Notes: generated from the sequence alone by a model not told the origin. Positions 15,362 to 23,547 are shown, counted from the first letter of the stretch. The stretch: 33,693 bases of DNA from Candidatus Krumholzibacteriota bacterium (GCA_030609325.1 JAUWCL010000030.1:1-33693), one strand, 5' to 3'. Translations and numbers: made by a program.

Positions 15362-16996
15362 TCAGCTCCTGAACGAGAATCGGCTCTTGAAGTGCCTGAG
15401 GCTCAGATCCCTGCCGTACTCGACATTTACGGCCGGTATCCTGTCCCGGTTGTCGGCGAGGACCTTTATAACCTCTACCACCGAGAAGAGGTCCTGGTCC
15501 TCGTAGACCAGCCTGGGAACCGCGGCCCTGACGCAGTTGACCCTCGGCTCGGGCGGGATCTCCTTCTCGCCGTCGAAGCTTCCGAAGGCGTACAGGCCGA
15601 GCTCGCAGACGCGGTGCCCCGCGATCAGGAGCAGCGCGGTAAGCGAGATGCCCTTGAAATCGTCGTCGCCGGCCGTACCGTCGAAAAACCTGTCGAGGTC
15701 GATATAAACGGCGTGTCCGCCAACCGGCCTGATCACGGGGATCCCCGCCTCGTAGAGTTGAGTGCCGAAGCGAACGACCTGCCCGATCCTCGCGTCGAGG
15801 TACTCGTCGCGGACGACCGTCCTGAGGCCCTCCGCTATCGCCTTGAGGTCCCTGCCGGCAAGCCCGCCATACGTCGGGTGCCCCTCGGCCATGATCTGGT
15901 AGTCGGTGATCTCCTCCTTGAAGTGGGAAAACTTCTTCGAGAAATCGCCGTCCATGCGGATCACGAGCGCCCCGCCCATGTTGACGAGACCGTCCTTCTT
16001 GAGACTGATGTGGAATCCGTCGGCGTACCGGAACATCTCGTGGACGATCTTCCGGATCGAGCTGTCCCAGAACTCGTCTTCTCGCTTCCTGATGAACCAC
16101 GCGTTCTCGGCAAACCTGCATGCGTCGAAGAAGAAGGGCACGCCATGCTTGCGCGTAACGTTGCGGATCTTCCTGATGTTGCTTATCGAAACTGGTTGCC
16201 CTCCGCCCGTGTTGTTCGTAATGGTCAGGTAGACAAGGGGTACGCGGTCTTTCTCGTGCTCGAGCAGGTTGTCGAGCTCCTCGACGTCCATATTGCCGCG
16301 GAACGGGTATATATCGTCGTTCTCGAGGTGCTCGCGGCAGGGCAGGTTCAGCGGTATCATCCCCTTGTCCTCGATGTTCCCCTGCGTTGTGTCAAAATGG
16401 GAGTTGCTCGGAATGATCCAGAGGGGCAGATCCTTCGCGTGCCCGTTCGAGTTCAGTTTCGATTCGATACGGCTCTTCAGCTCCGGCATCAGTCCGTCCG
16501 ATAGAGGAGCGCTGCTGCCGCGCCCTGCAGCGGCCAGCTGCCTGGCCAGGATCGAGAAGAAGGCGTTCTCGGCCGCACGGCCCTGGTGGAAGAGAAAGAG
16601 ACTCTCCGACAAGCCGCCCGAGATGCCGTCCTTCTCGCACCAGCCAGCGCCGAACGTCTCTGCGAACTGCGACCTGAGCTCGAAGTACCCCTCGTTCGAC
16701 CCGTATGCCTCGTCGCCGAGCATCATCGCGGCCCACTGGGCCATCGTCATCGTGGTCGTCCCCGAATCGGAGAGAAGATCGCATCCGGGTATTTTATCGG
16801 CCCTGAAGAGAAAAGCGTTGAGCCCGGCCTCGTTTATCAGGATGTCACGCCTCTGCTCGAAATCGTATATCGAACAGTCGCGGAACCTCACCACGGCGTT
16901 CCGGTACGGTCTCGGCCTGTACCACTGCCCCGGCTCTTCCGGGGTGTCTACGTTTTCCCGGAATTTCTTGATGAAGAAGGCTGTGGAATCGGACAT
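15362..16996 (-). CDS. tnaA: Tryptophanase (PLP-dependent beta-eliminating lyase)
   Basis: 544 aa of the tryptophanase/tyrosine phenol-lyase family, which splits L-tryptophan into indole, pyruvate and ammonia. Visible motifs are YGSNEGY, FHQGRAAEN, NSHFDTTQGNIE, FDACRFAEN and the PLP-lysine block SLKKDGLVNMGG (K334 by alignment to E. coli K270). The C-terminal LRHFKSRF also fits. The position that is Arg381 in tyrosine phenol-lyases reads Leu here (CELG rather than MERG), favouring tryptophanase. It is about 70 aa longer than the E. coli enzyme; much of the excess is an insertion near residues 150-190 with a Lys/Ser-rich helix. The ATG overlaps the trpS stop by one base (TGATG), so the two are translationally coupled. 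Confidence 0.88.
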   Translation of the reverse strand: MSDSTAFFIKKFRENVDTPEEPGQWYRPRPYRNAVVRFRDCSIYDFEQRRDILINEAGLNAFLFRADKIPGCDLLSDSGTTTMTMAQWAAMMLGDEAYGSNEGYFELRSQFAETFGAGWCEKDGISGGLSESLFLFHQGRAAENAFFSILARQLAAAGRGSSAPLSDGLMPELKSRIESKLNSNGHAKDLPLWIIPSNSHFDTTQGNIEDKGMIPLNLPCREHLENDDIYPFRGNMDVEELDNLLEHEKDRVPLVYLTITNNTGGGQPVSISNIRKIRNVTRKHGVPFFFDACRFAENAWFIRKREDEFWDSSIRKIVHEMFRYADGFHISLKKDGLVNMGGALVIRMDGDFSKKFSHFKEEITDYQIMAEGHPTYGGLAGRDLKAIAEGLRTVVRDEYLDARIGQVVRFGTQLYEAGIPVIRPVGGHAVYIDLDRFFDGTAGDDDFKGISLTALLLIAGHRVCELGLYAFGSFDGEKEIPPEPRVNCVRAAVPRLVYEDQDLFSVVEVIKVLADNRDRIPAVNVEYGRDLSLRHFKSRFSFRS

Positions 16997-18021
16997 CAGA
17001 CGTTCTCCCTCGTCGGAATGTTCATCACTTCCCTGACTTCCTTTATCGTCTCTTTCGCAATCGCGCGGGCGCTGTCCGCGCCGGCCCCGAGTATTTCCCT
17101 TACTAGCTTCGGATCGGCCTCCAGTTTGGTGCGCCTGTCGCGGATCGGCTCGAGGACGGCGTTCATCTTTTCCGCCAGCTGCATCTTGCAGTCGACGCAG
17201 CCCCTCTCACCCTTCTCACACTCCGAGCGGATAACCTCGAGCTCCACCCTGTTAAATATGCCGTGGAAAGCGTAGACGACGCAGCCGTCGGGATGGCCCG
17301 GATCGTCCTTGCGTATCTTGACCGGATCGGTGAACATCGTCCGGATCTTCTTCGTCGTTTCTCTCGCACTGAGATTCGTCGCGATATAATTTCCCGAGCT
17401 CTTGCTCATCTTCCTGTCGACGCCGTCGAGGCCGGGCACCTTGGGCACCTCGGTCAGGAGCGCCTGCGTGATCGGGAAGACGTCCGTGCCGTAGAGTGAG
17501 TTGAACCTCTGCGCGAGGTCCCTCGTCATGTTGATGTGCGCCTCCTGGTCCTTGCCGACGGGAACGAACTCGCCCTTGTAGACGAGGATGTCGGCCGACT
17601 GCAGTGTAGGATAGCCGAGGAGCCCGTAGCTCGGGTTCTCGATCTTGTACCCCCGGACCATGTCCTTGTATGTGGGATTGCGCTCGAGCCAACCGAGCGG
17701 GGTGATCATCGAAAAGAGCAGGTGGAGCTCTGCCACCTCGGGGACGTGCGACTGCACGAATATAGAGCACTTCCCGGGATCGAGCCCGGCGGAGATCCAG
17801 TCTATGGCCATCTCGTGAACGTTGGCGCTGAGATTGCCGACGTTCTCGAATCCAACGGCATTGCCGCCGCCGGGAGTGGTAAGGGCGTGCCAGTCGACGA
17901 TGAAGTAGAAGCAGTCGTACTCTTCCTGGAGCCTGACCCAGTTATCGAGCGCTCCGAGCAGGTTGCCCAGATGGATACTCCCCGTCGGCCTCATGCCGCT
18001 GGTGACCCTTTTCTTTGCCAT
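16996..18021 (-). CDS. trpS: Tryptophanyl-tRNA synthetase with a Cys cluster
   Basis: 341 aa class I synthetase that charges tRNA-Trp. The HIGH-type motif is GSIHLGN (14-20) and the KMSKS loop is DRKMSKSSGN near 195. A cysteine set C-x20-C-x6-C-x2-C (from DGCVVYAF to GCVDC) resembles the 4Fe-4S site described in Thermotoga TrpRS, where the first gap is 22. AAGGAG lies 8 nt before the ATG. The tRNA-Trp gene ends only 69 nt upstream on the same strand with no strong terminator between, and tnaA follows with a 1-nt overlap. It may be the sole housekeeping TrpRS or a regulated second copy; the window cannot tell. Confidence 0.94.
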   Translation of the reverse strand: MAKKRVTSGMRPTGSIHLGNLLGALDNWVRLQEEYDCFYFIVDWHALTTPGGGNAVGFENVGNLSANVHEMAIDWISAGLDPGKCSIFVQSHVPEVAELHLLFSMITPLGWLERNPTYKDMVRGYKIENPSYGLLGYPTLQSADILVYKGEFVPVGKDQEAHINMTRDLAQRFNSLYGTDVFPITQALLTEVPKVPGLDGVDRKMSKSSGNYIATNLSARETTKKIRTMFTDPVKIRKDDPGHPDGCVVYAFHGIFNRVELEVIRSECEKGERGCVDCKMQLAEKMNAVLEPIRDRRTKLEADPKLVREILGAGADSARAIAKETIKEVREVMNIPTRENV

Positions 18022-18090
18022 CGACGATCTCCTTCCGGCAAAACCGGCTCTGTATTATCGCAGTATTTGCGGATGCTGGAAATAAAAAAG

Positions 18091-18164
18091 TAGGGGTGGC
18101 AGGACTTGAACCCGCAACCCCCGGTTTTGGAGACCGGTGCTCTAGCCAGTTGAGCTACACCCCT
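18091..18164 (-). tRNA. trnW: tRNA-Trp (anticodon CCA)
   Basis: A 74-nt cloverleaf. The acceptor stem AGGGGTG/CACCCCT closes perfectly, the D-stem is GCTC/GAGC, and the anticodon stem CCGGT/ACCGG bears the loop CTCCAAA with CCA. The T-arm is GCGGG-TTCAAGT-CCTGC, and the discriminator is A. The 3' CCA is not encoded. It closely resembles E. coli tRNA-Trp and has its own promoter at 18189-18216. Confidence 0.97.
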
Positions 18165-18188
18165 TTAAACGATTCTATCGTAGGGGAA

Positions 18189-18216
18189 ATAATATAGATT
18201 CGGGCGGGAAAGTCAA
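18189..18216 (-). promoter_or_regulatory. Sigma-70 promoter of tRNA-Trp (and probably trpS-tnaA)
   Basis: The minus strand reads TTGACT (18211-18216), a 16-bp spacer and TATTAT (18189-18194). The start site would be near 18182, about 18 nt before the mature tRNA 5' end. Past the tRNA there is only a short T-run (CTTTTTTATTT) without a stem, so readthrough into trpS is likely. Confidence 0.65.
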
Positions 18217-18274
18217 GTCGTTTGGGCGGGTTGCCCGAACAGCCGCCCGCACGCTCTATCTGCTCTGAATCGGG

Positions 18275-18302
18275 AGGGAGGGGGCCGCACGGCTCCCTCC
18301 CT
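18275..18302. terminator. GC-rich hairpin after pepD
   Basis: A 13-bp stem with one G-T wobble (18275-18287 against 18290-18302, AGGGAGGG../..CCCTCCCT) lies about 25 nt past the pepD stop. There is no T-tract, so termination may be weak, or the stem may only protect the 3' end. Confidence 0.4.
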
Positions 18303-18326
18303 CTGATGCGTCTATCCGGATATCCC

Positions 18327-19781
18327 TCAGCCGGCCAGCTTCGCCAGCAGGGCCGAGAGAAGGTTCCAGAACTGGCCGACGGAGGGTACGTTGACCCTCT
18401 CGTCGGGCGAATGCGGATTCTCGATCGACGGTCCGAACGAGATCATGTCCATCCCGGGGAACTTCTCGCCTATGATGCCGCACTCGAGCCCGGCGTGGAT
18501 GGCCATCGTCCTGGGCTCCTCGCCGAAGACGTCGGAGTGAACGCCCTTGAAGACCTTCAGGAGGTCAGAATCGACGTTGGGCATCCATCCGGGATAGGGC
18601 TCGTTCTCGACGATCGAAGCGCCGGCGAGCCTCGCCGCGGCGGAGATCCTGTCGCGCAGAGCCTGCAGCGCCGTGGAGATCGAGCTCCTCGTCGAGGTCC
18701 CGATCTTGGCCTCCGTATCGGTCATCAAGATCGTGGCGAGGTTGTTCGAGGTCTCCACCAGCCCGTCGATGTCGTAGTTCATCGCCTCTACGCCGTGAGG
18801 CAGCGCGATGAGCAGGTCGAGAAGAGCCGACTGACTCTTTTCGTCGAGGACCGGTCCACCACCGTTGTCGGACGGGGTGAGTGAGGCGCCGATGTCTTTC
18901 TCCTTGCCGCCGAGCTCAACGGCGATCTTCGCGATCTCGTCGGAAACGAGCTCTTCGACATCGCCGACTGCGGTCTCGAGAATCATAAGCTCTGCGAAAC
19001 CCTCGCGCGGTATGGCGTTGCGCTTGTTGCCGCCCTTGATTTCTACGAGATGGCCGGGCTGGCTGCCCGTGATCTTCGCGATGAGGCGGGTGAGGATCTT
19101 GATCGCGTTGCCGCGCTGCTCGTGGATGTCGATCCCCGAGTGGCCGCCGCGCAGGCCGAACACCTTGAGCGTGTAGGGCTTCGTACCGGCGGGAGCGTCG
19201 ATACGGGAGAGAGGCAGGGTGATCGTCGAGTCGCCGCCGCCGGCGCATCCGATCGTCACCTCGCCGAGCTCCTCGCTGTCGAGGTTGAGCATGATCGAGC
19301 CCTTGAGGAACCCGGGCTGGATCTTGCCGGCGCCTGTCAGTCCGACTTCCTCGTCGACGGTGGCAAGGATTTCGAGAGGCCCATGAACGAAATCGTCCGC
19401 CTCGGCCACGGCCATGCCGGCGGCGAGGCCGATGCCGTTGTCGGCGCCGAGGGTCGTGCCCTTCGCCGTGAGCCAGTCGCCGTCCATCTCGGTCTGGATC
19501 GCGTCCTTCATGAAATCGAATTCGATGTCGGAATTCTTCTCACCGACCATGTCCATGTGGCCCTGGAGCACGACCGTCGGGGTGTTCTCCTTGCCCGCGG
19601 ACGCGGGGATGCGGACGACGACGTTGCCGGTCTCGTCCTTCTCCGCCTCTAATCCCTTCTCTCCAGCCCACGCCAGCAGGTACTCGGCCATCCCGGCCTC
19701 GTTGCCCGAGGTGTGCGGTATCGAAAGGAACTTCTCGAAATGCTTCCACAGATTTCCCGGTTCGAGTCCGCTCAGTGACAT
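18327..19781 (-). CDS. pepD: PepD-type aminoacyl-histidine dipeptidase (M20C)
   Basis: 484 aa, matching the usual length of PepD. It hydrolyses Xaa-His and other dipeptides in the cytoplasm with a two-metal centre. The metal and catalytic residues are all visible: H75 (LQGHMDMV), D114 (LGADNGIG), E144-E145 (VDEEVGLTGA), D168 (LNLDSEE) and H457 (ENPHSPDE). No signal peptide is present. AGGAGGT lies 8 nt before the ATG, and a near-consensus promoter is at 19901-19929. The gene stands alone, divergent from the UPF0047 gene. Confidence 0.93.
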   Translation of the reverse strand: MSLSGLEPGNLWKHFEKFLSIPHTSGNEAGMAEYLLAWAGEKGLEAEKDETGNVVVRIPASAGKENTPTVVLQGHMDMVGEKNSDIEFDFMKDAIQTEMDGDWLTAKGTTLGADNGIGLAAGMAVAEADDFVHGPLEILATVDEEVGLTGAGKIQPGFLKGSIMLNLDSEELGEVTIGCAGGGDSTITLPLSRIDAPAGTKPYTLKVFGLRGGHSGIDIHEQRGNAIKILTRLIAKITGSQPGHLVEIKGGNKRNAIPREGFAELMILETAVGDVEELVSDEIAKIAVELGGKEKDIGASLTPSDNGGGPVLDEKSQSALLDLLIALPHGVEAMNYDIDGLVETSNNLATILMTDTEAKIGTSTRSSISTALQALRDRISAAARLAGASIVENEPYPGWMPNVDSDLLKVFKGVHSDVFGEEPRTMAIHAGLECGIIGEKFPGMDMISFGPSIENPHSPDERVNVPSVGQFWNLLSALLAKLAG

Positions 19782-19900
19782 ATCTCTTGACCTCCTCTTT
19801 CCGTCCGTTCAGTTAATGGTTACCGTTGATTTGTCCGCATGAATCCCCGGCCGCCTGAGGCGGGCCATTCCCTGCCGCCCGCGGGCTGGCCGGGAAGTGG

Positions 19901-19929
19901 ATTATAAGCAAGACCTCCTGCATGGTCAA
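19901..19929 (-). promoter_or_regulatory. Near-consensus sigma-70 promoter of pepD
   Basis: TTGACC (19924-19929), exactly 17 bp, TATAAT (19901-19906) on the minus strand. The start site would be near 19894, giving a leader of about 113 nt that contains a GC-rich imperfect stem around 19850-19868. Confidence 0.75.
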
Positions 19930-19959
19930 GGCTTCCATTGGAGCGCCCGGTGAAGTATC

Positions 19960-20388
19960 ATGGTCTCAGGCATCATCATGGAGGCTGAATTGACGAGAGA
20001 TATACAGGTAAGAACGCGGAAACGAAACGAGCTCGTGGACATTACCTCGACAATTCGCGGGCTGATCGCCGAAAGCGGCGTTATCGAGGGGCTCTGCCAC
20101 ATATTCGTCCCTCACACGACCGCCGCCGTGACGATCAACGAGAAGGCCGACCCGGCCGTCGCCTCGGATATATCGAACACGCTGGGAAAGATCGTGCCGG
20201 CCGGCTGGGGATACAGGCATGCCGAGGGGAACTCCGACTCCCACGTCAAGTCGTCCCTCGTCGGGGCGAGCGAGTTCGTGATCATATCGGGAGGAGAACC
20301 CCTTCTGGGAACGTGGCAGGCGGTATTCTTCTGCGAGTTCGACGGCCCGCGCTCGAGGCGCTGCGTCGTGAGGATCACCGGAGAGTAA
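19960..20388 (+). CDS. UPF0047/YjbQ family protein
   Basis: 142 aa, one of only two plus-strand genes seen here. Family features are IFVPHTTAAVTINE in the middle and HVKSSLVGASEFVII followed by GTWQAVFFCEFDGPR. YjbQ-family proteins are small trimeric proteins; E. coli YjbQ shows weak thiamine-phosphate synthase activity, but the real role is unsettled. GGTGAA lies 7 nt before the ATG at 19960. An internal ATG at 19978 is an equally reasonable start and would give 136 aa. The downstream stretch to 20470 holds only a weak stem (CATCT/AGATG) before a T-rich run, on the border with a convergent gene. Confidence 0.85.
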   Translation: MVSGIIMEAELTRDIQVRTRKRNELVDITSTIRGLIAESGVIEGLCHIFVPHTTAAVTINEKADPAVASDISNTLGKIVPAGWGYRHAEGNSDSHVKSSLVGASEFVIISGGEPLLGTWQAVFFCEFDGPRSRRCVVRITGE

Positions 20389-20470
20389 TCGAGCTCAGGA
20401 TGCCGGGGTTTACCGACTCATCTGCCGGTAGATGCCCTGTCCTTTTCTATCCCCCGACAGCCATATCTGC

Positions 20471-21643
20471 TCACCACGGATACAGGTCGAAGGTGAATCC
20501 CAGCGTGATCCTCTCCTCCCTGTCGAAGAAGGGAAGCCTCCTGCCCCAATCGACTGCCAATTCGAGGTCGGGGTGATACGAGCGTCTCTTCGAACGGGCA
20601 AGCGCCTCCCTCAGCAGCAGCCTCACCCTGGCCCGCTGCCAGTATTGCCACCCGCCCTCACGTGGATCGCAGGCCTCCACCCCCCAGGCGATCTGCAGGC
20701 TAGCCGCGAGGGTCCATGTGACCCTGGCCATCAACAGCGGCCCGCCTTCGGAGAGGCCCCCGACCGCCTCGATCGAGTCGTACCAGGCGTACCCCGCCCC
20801 GACGTCTATCCCCTTGAAGACGCTCGCCGCGTGCCTGTTGATCCCGTCAAAGAGGTTGTCGAGCCTGACCGCCGCAACTGCCCTCGCCGACGAGGCGGTG
20901 CGCAGAGCCCCTCCGGCTGACGATTCGCGGTAGTACGTGTACTCTCCCTCCATACTCAGCCTCACCGGGCCGGTCCATCCTCTTGCCGCCGCATCGATCC
21001 CGGTTCTCATCCTCGACGCGGACCTCTCGAGGCCTCCGCTCGTGTAGGTGGTGCCGTCGTACGTGAAGAAGGGCGTGACGGCGAACCTCCCCGATCCGAA
21101 GACCGGCTCGACGAATATCTCGGTCGATGCCTTCGACGAGGTGAAATCGTACCCTGCGGAGAGCCTGTTGAACCTGTACTCCTCGCCGTAAGCGGAAAAA
21201 GCGGGGGCTATGTATTCGCGGAAGAATCGGGCAGCCCCGCCGCCGACGCTAGAGGGGTCCCTTCCCGCGGGATCGCATGCAGGCCCGAGCTCCCTCGCCG
21301 ACGGGCCGCTGCCGAAAGAGATCGAATAGCACCTGCGTCCCTTCAGCCTGCCCGACGAGAGGACGACGAACCTGCCGCTCTCTCCCCCCGAGACTATCTC
21401 GACCCTCGAGGGATTGAACGATTTCCCCGACGCGTCGTCCGTTATGACGAATTCACGTCGTCCGAGGTCGCTCGAATCGAGGGTATCGGCTGTAGTGGAG
21501 AGAGCGAGCTCGATCCAGTAATGTCCCCTCTCAAAGAAGACAGCGCATTCGCCGGTGAAATCGGGGCCGGCGGAAGCGGAGACCGGCCGGGGGATAAGCA
21601 GGAGAACCAGGATGACCGCCTGAGAGAGAAACATACTTTTCAT
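20471..21643 (-). CDS. Exported protein of unknown function, probably a beta-barrel
   Basis: 390 aa. A signal peptide (basic MKSMF start, hydrophobic core AVILVLLLIP, cleavage after SASA) precedes a domain of about 100 residues. The second half has alternating strands rich in Tyr, Phe and Arg (RFNRLSAGYDF, FAVTPFFTYDG, VRLSMEGEYTYYRES) and ends in the aromatic FTFDLYPW, as outer-membrane barrels do. I recognise no named family. Its ATG overlaps the stop of the upstream small gene (ATGA), so the pair is co-translated. A role in the outer membrane is inferred from sequence character only. Confidence 0.7.
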   Translation of the reverse strand: MKSMFLSQAVILVLLLIPRPVSASAGPDFTGECAVFFERGHYWIELALSTTADTLDSSDLGRREFVITDDASGKSFNPSRVEIVSGGESGRFVVLSSGRLKGRRCYSISFGSGPSARELGPACDPAGRDPSSVGGGAARFFREYIAPAFSAYGEEYRFNRLSAGYDFTSSKASTEIFVEPVFGSGRFAVTPFFTYDGTTYTSGGLERSASRMRTGIDAAARGWTGPVRLSMEGEYTYYRESSAGGALRTASSARAVAAVRLDNLFDGINRHAASVFKGIDVGAGYAWYDSIEAVGGLSEGGPLLMARVTWTLAASLQIAWGVEACDPREGGWQYWQRARVRLLLREALARSKRRSYHPDLELAVDWGRRLPFFDREERITLGFTFDLYPW

Positions 21644-21951
21644 GACTGCTCCTCCCCGCTGCGGCGCGCCCCGGCGCGCAGGAGATGCTCGGCGAACTGG
21701 ATAAAGCTCTCGCGCCGGTCGTAGTGGGCAACGGCCTTCTCGCCGATGCCAGTCGACTCACCCAGCGCTTCGAGTATGTCGCCGAGCGTCTCCCCGTCGG
21801 GAACGTACTGCGCCTCGAAATCGCTGATCGGAGGCGGGCCCTCCGGCTCGATATATGTTTCCAGGAAATCTTCCCCGCTGATGCCGGTCCTCGAGGAGAA
21901 CGCATCGGCGATCTCCCCGTAGATCCACTTCCTTCTCTCCGTCCAGCTCAT
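21640..21951 (-). CDS. Small acidic protein of unknown function
   Basis: 103 aa, soluble, Glu-rich and mostly helical (WTERRKWIYGEIADAFSSR.., ETLGDILEALGE.., RRESFIQFAEHLLRAG). I do not recognise it. I chose the ATG at 21951 because GGAGG lies 5 nt upstream; the ATG at 21963 is part of that same ribosome-binding sequence. A promoter at 22013-22042 gives a 55-nt leader. It overlaps the next gene by 4 nt (ATGA), so it may act with that exported protein. Confidence 0.7.
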   Translation of the reverse strand: MSWTERRKWIYGEIADAFSSRTGISGEDFLETYIEPEGPPPISDFEAQYVPDGETLGDILEALGESTGIGEKAVAHYDRRESFIQFAEHLLRAGARRSGEEQS

Positions 21952-22012
21952 GAACCCCTCCATGTGACAGATACGTCGACGGGCTGCGTGTGTATTACAC
22001 TATTGGACAGAG

Positions 22013-22042
22013 ATAATAATACACCGACATCGGATGTGGCAA
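22013..22042 (-). promoter_or_regulatory. Sigma-70 promoter of the small-protein/barrel unit
   Basis: TTGCCA (22037-22042), an 18-bp spacer and TATTAT (22013-22018) on the minus strand. A second TATTAT overlaps at 22016-22021 with a poorer 15-bp spacing. Start near 22006. Confidence 0.55.
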
Positions 22043-22067
22043 GAACGAGAAGAATACCGGTCCGGGA

Positions 22068-22631
22068 TCAGAAGAAATAGAGGAACGGGATCAGGCCCGA
22101 GGTGTCGCGTTCGAGATATGCCTTGAAATAGACATTGTCGATCCTGACGCGGCCGGCCACGAACTCCTGGCTCTCCAGCCGGACGACGCCCTTGAGATAG
22201 AACTGCTCCTGCCTTACCGCCTTTTGGATCAGCCTCAGGTTATGCGACTCGATGAGATAACGCTCCCCCTGCGCCTCTATGCGCACGGTGGCAATACACT
22301 CGCTTACCGAGGGGTCGCCGAGCGTTGCGGGGCTGTCATCGAGGCCGAGGTAAAAGCCGACCTCGAGATCGTAGTCCGAAGTGGCGTAGATCGTATCGGC
22401 GAACACGGTTGCGAAGATGTCGATCCTCACGATCTCGTACTCCTCGTCCTGCATCTCGGCCGGGGAGTCGAATGAGAGCGTTCCGAAGTGCTGCTCCGAC
22501 GTCCCGGCGAATTCGAACGGCTGGAAGTTCTCGAGGTCGGGACGGTTGCTCAGCATCAGCTGTGTCCTGCATCCCGCCGCGAGCAGAACGACGGCCAGCG
22601 CCGCAAGGATCGTCCACTTCCTTTGCGTCAT
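22068..22631 (-). CDS. Predicted outer-membrane lipoprotein
   Basis: 187 aa. The N-terminus is a lipoprotein signal with lipobox LAAG-C21. The mature part is strand-rich and ends in aromatic GLIPFLYFF. No family is recognised. GGAGG lies 9 nt before the ATG, inside the end of the upstream gene; the two are 3 nt apart, so they are one operon under the sigma-54-type promoter at 23532-23547. The pair may form one envelope complex, a lipoprotein with its barrel; that is inference. Confidence 0.8.
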   Translation of the reverse strand: MTQRKWTILAALAVVLLAAGCRTQLMLSNRPDLENFQPFEFAGTSEQHFGTLSFDSPAEMQDEEYEIVRIDIFATVFADTIYATSDYDLEVGFYLGLDDSPATLGDPSVSECIATVRIEAQGERYLIESHNLRLIQKAVRQEQFYLKGVVRLESQEFVAGRVRIDNVYFKAYLERDTSGLIPFLYFF

Positions 22632-22634
22632 CGG

Positions 22635-23462
22635 TCAAAACCTCCAGAAGAGCGAGAGATGGGGCATGACGTCGGTCTTTATGCCCTCGTCGATTTCAAG
22701 ACCGGGCCATATCACGCCGAGCTGCAGGGCGAAACTGCGCAGGACACCGAACCTCACACCGGCGCCTCCCCTGAATTCCTTGTACGTGAAATCGAAGCCG
22801 AGCTCGACTATCAGCTTTACGTGATCGAGCGGATCGAAATCGACGGCACCGAGAAACGACCTGTGGTGCAATCGTCCCTTCAGTTCCGCGTCGACAATCA
22901 CCAAATCGCCCTCCGAATCGAGGGTGATCGGCCCGTTCGAGTCGGAATACCCCTCGACGTATTTATACTGGTATCCGAGGTGCAGCCTTACCTTCGGAAG
23001 GATCTTCTTCGTCAGGGTGACGTTCGCGGCAAATACCTCGAGGCCCGACGTGAGATCTGCATTGTTGTCATCGAGGGCCTGCTCGACGACATAGTCGACG
23101 GCCATATCGGAGCCCGCGAGGTTGTAATACCCGATGAGAACCGCAAGGGCGGGCATCCTGTTCGATTCCTGCAGTATCGCCCCCTTGACCTGGAAGTTGA
23201 CCATCGTAATGATGTCGAGAAGCGTGTTGGTCGTCAGCTGGACCCTGTCCCTCACCCCGAATCCCGTCTCGCCCAGACCGATCTGGACGTTCGCCCCGCT
23301 GCCGAGGATATATCCCGTATCGAGGCTGAAGAGCTTCGTGGGATATTCCATGTGCGGCGGTTTTTCACACAGGGCTTCGCCCGGATACAGTACGATAACC
23401 GCCGTGACGGCTATCGCCGCCCCGATTTCGCAGATTCTTCTTAATCCCTTGTGAATATCCAT
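22635..23462 (-). CDS. Exported barrel-like outer-membrane protein
   Basis: 275 aa from the ATG at 23462. The signal peptide has KGLRR, then a hydrophobic stretch (IGAAIAVTAVIVLY) and cleavage near ALC. The mature part alternates amphipathic strands (VQIGLGETGFGVRDRVQL, VRLHLGYQYKYVEGY, GAGVRFGVLRSFALQLG) and ends SLFWRF with a terminal Phe, as barrels do. Upstream ATGs at 23504 and 23558 extend the frame, but the sigma-54-type promoter would begin near 23521, which excludes 23558. No strong ribosome site marks any start. Similar small barrels are often annotated as outer-membrane proteins of unknown function. Confidence 0.72.
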   Translation of the reverse strand: MDIHKGLRRICEIGAAIAVTAVIVLYPGEALCEKPPHMEYPTKLFSLDTGYILGSGANVQIGLGETGFGVRDRVQLTTNTLLDIITMVNFQVKGAILQESNRMPALAVLIGYYNLAGSDMAVDYVVEQALDDNNADLTSGLEVFAANVTLTKKILPKVRLHLGYQYKYVEGYSDSNGPITLDSEGDLVIVDAELKGRLHHRSFLGAVDFDPLDHVKLIVELGFDFTYKEFRGGAGVRFGVLRSFALQLGVIWPGLEIDEGIKTDVMPHLSLFWRF

Positions 23463-23531
23463 GTTCTGTCCGGTTCCCGGCGTATCCGACTGGAAGGAAA
23501 CCATCCGGAATCGCCCATATAGACGGACTTG

Positions 23532-23547
23532 AGCAAAAAAAATGCCA
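23532..23547 (-). promoter_or_regulatory. Sigma-54 promoter of the barrel/lipoprotein operon
   Basis: The minus strand reads TGGCA, eight T, GCT. GG and GC are exactly 10 bp apart, and TGGCA plus TTGCT match the -24/-12 consensus at 10 of 12 positions. Transcription would start near 23521. A perfect dyad at 23621-23636 lies about 108 bp upstream, at the same distance as the enhancer-like site of the cheR promoter. Confidence 0.7.

Noticed and set aside
15362-16996. Tyrosine phenol-lyase rather than tryptophanase
   Set aside because: The residue equivalent to the lyase's Arg381 is Leu (CELG). The neighbouring trpS and tRNA-Trp also favour tryptophan.
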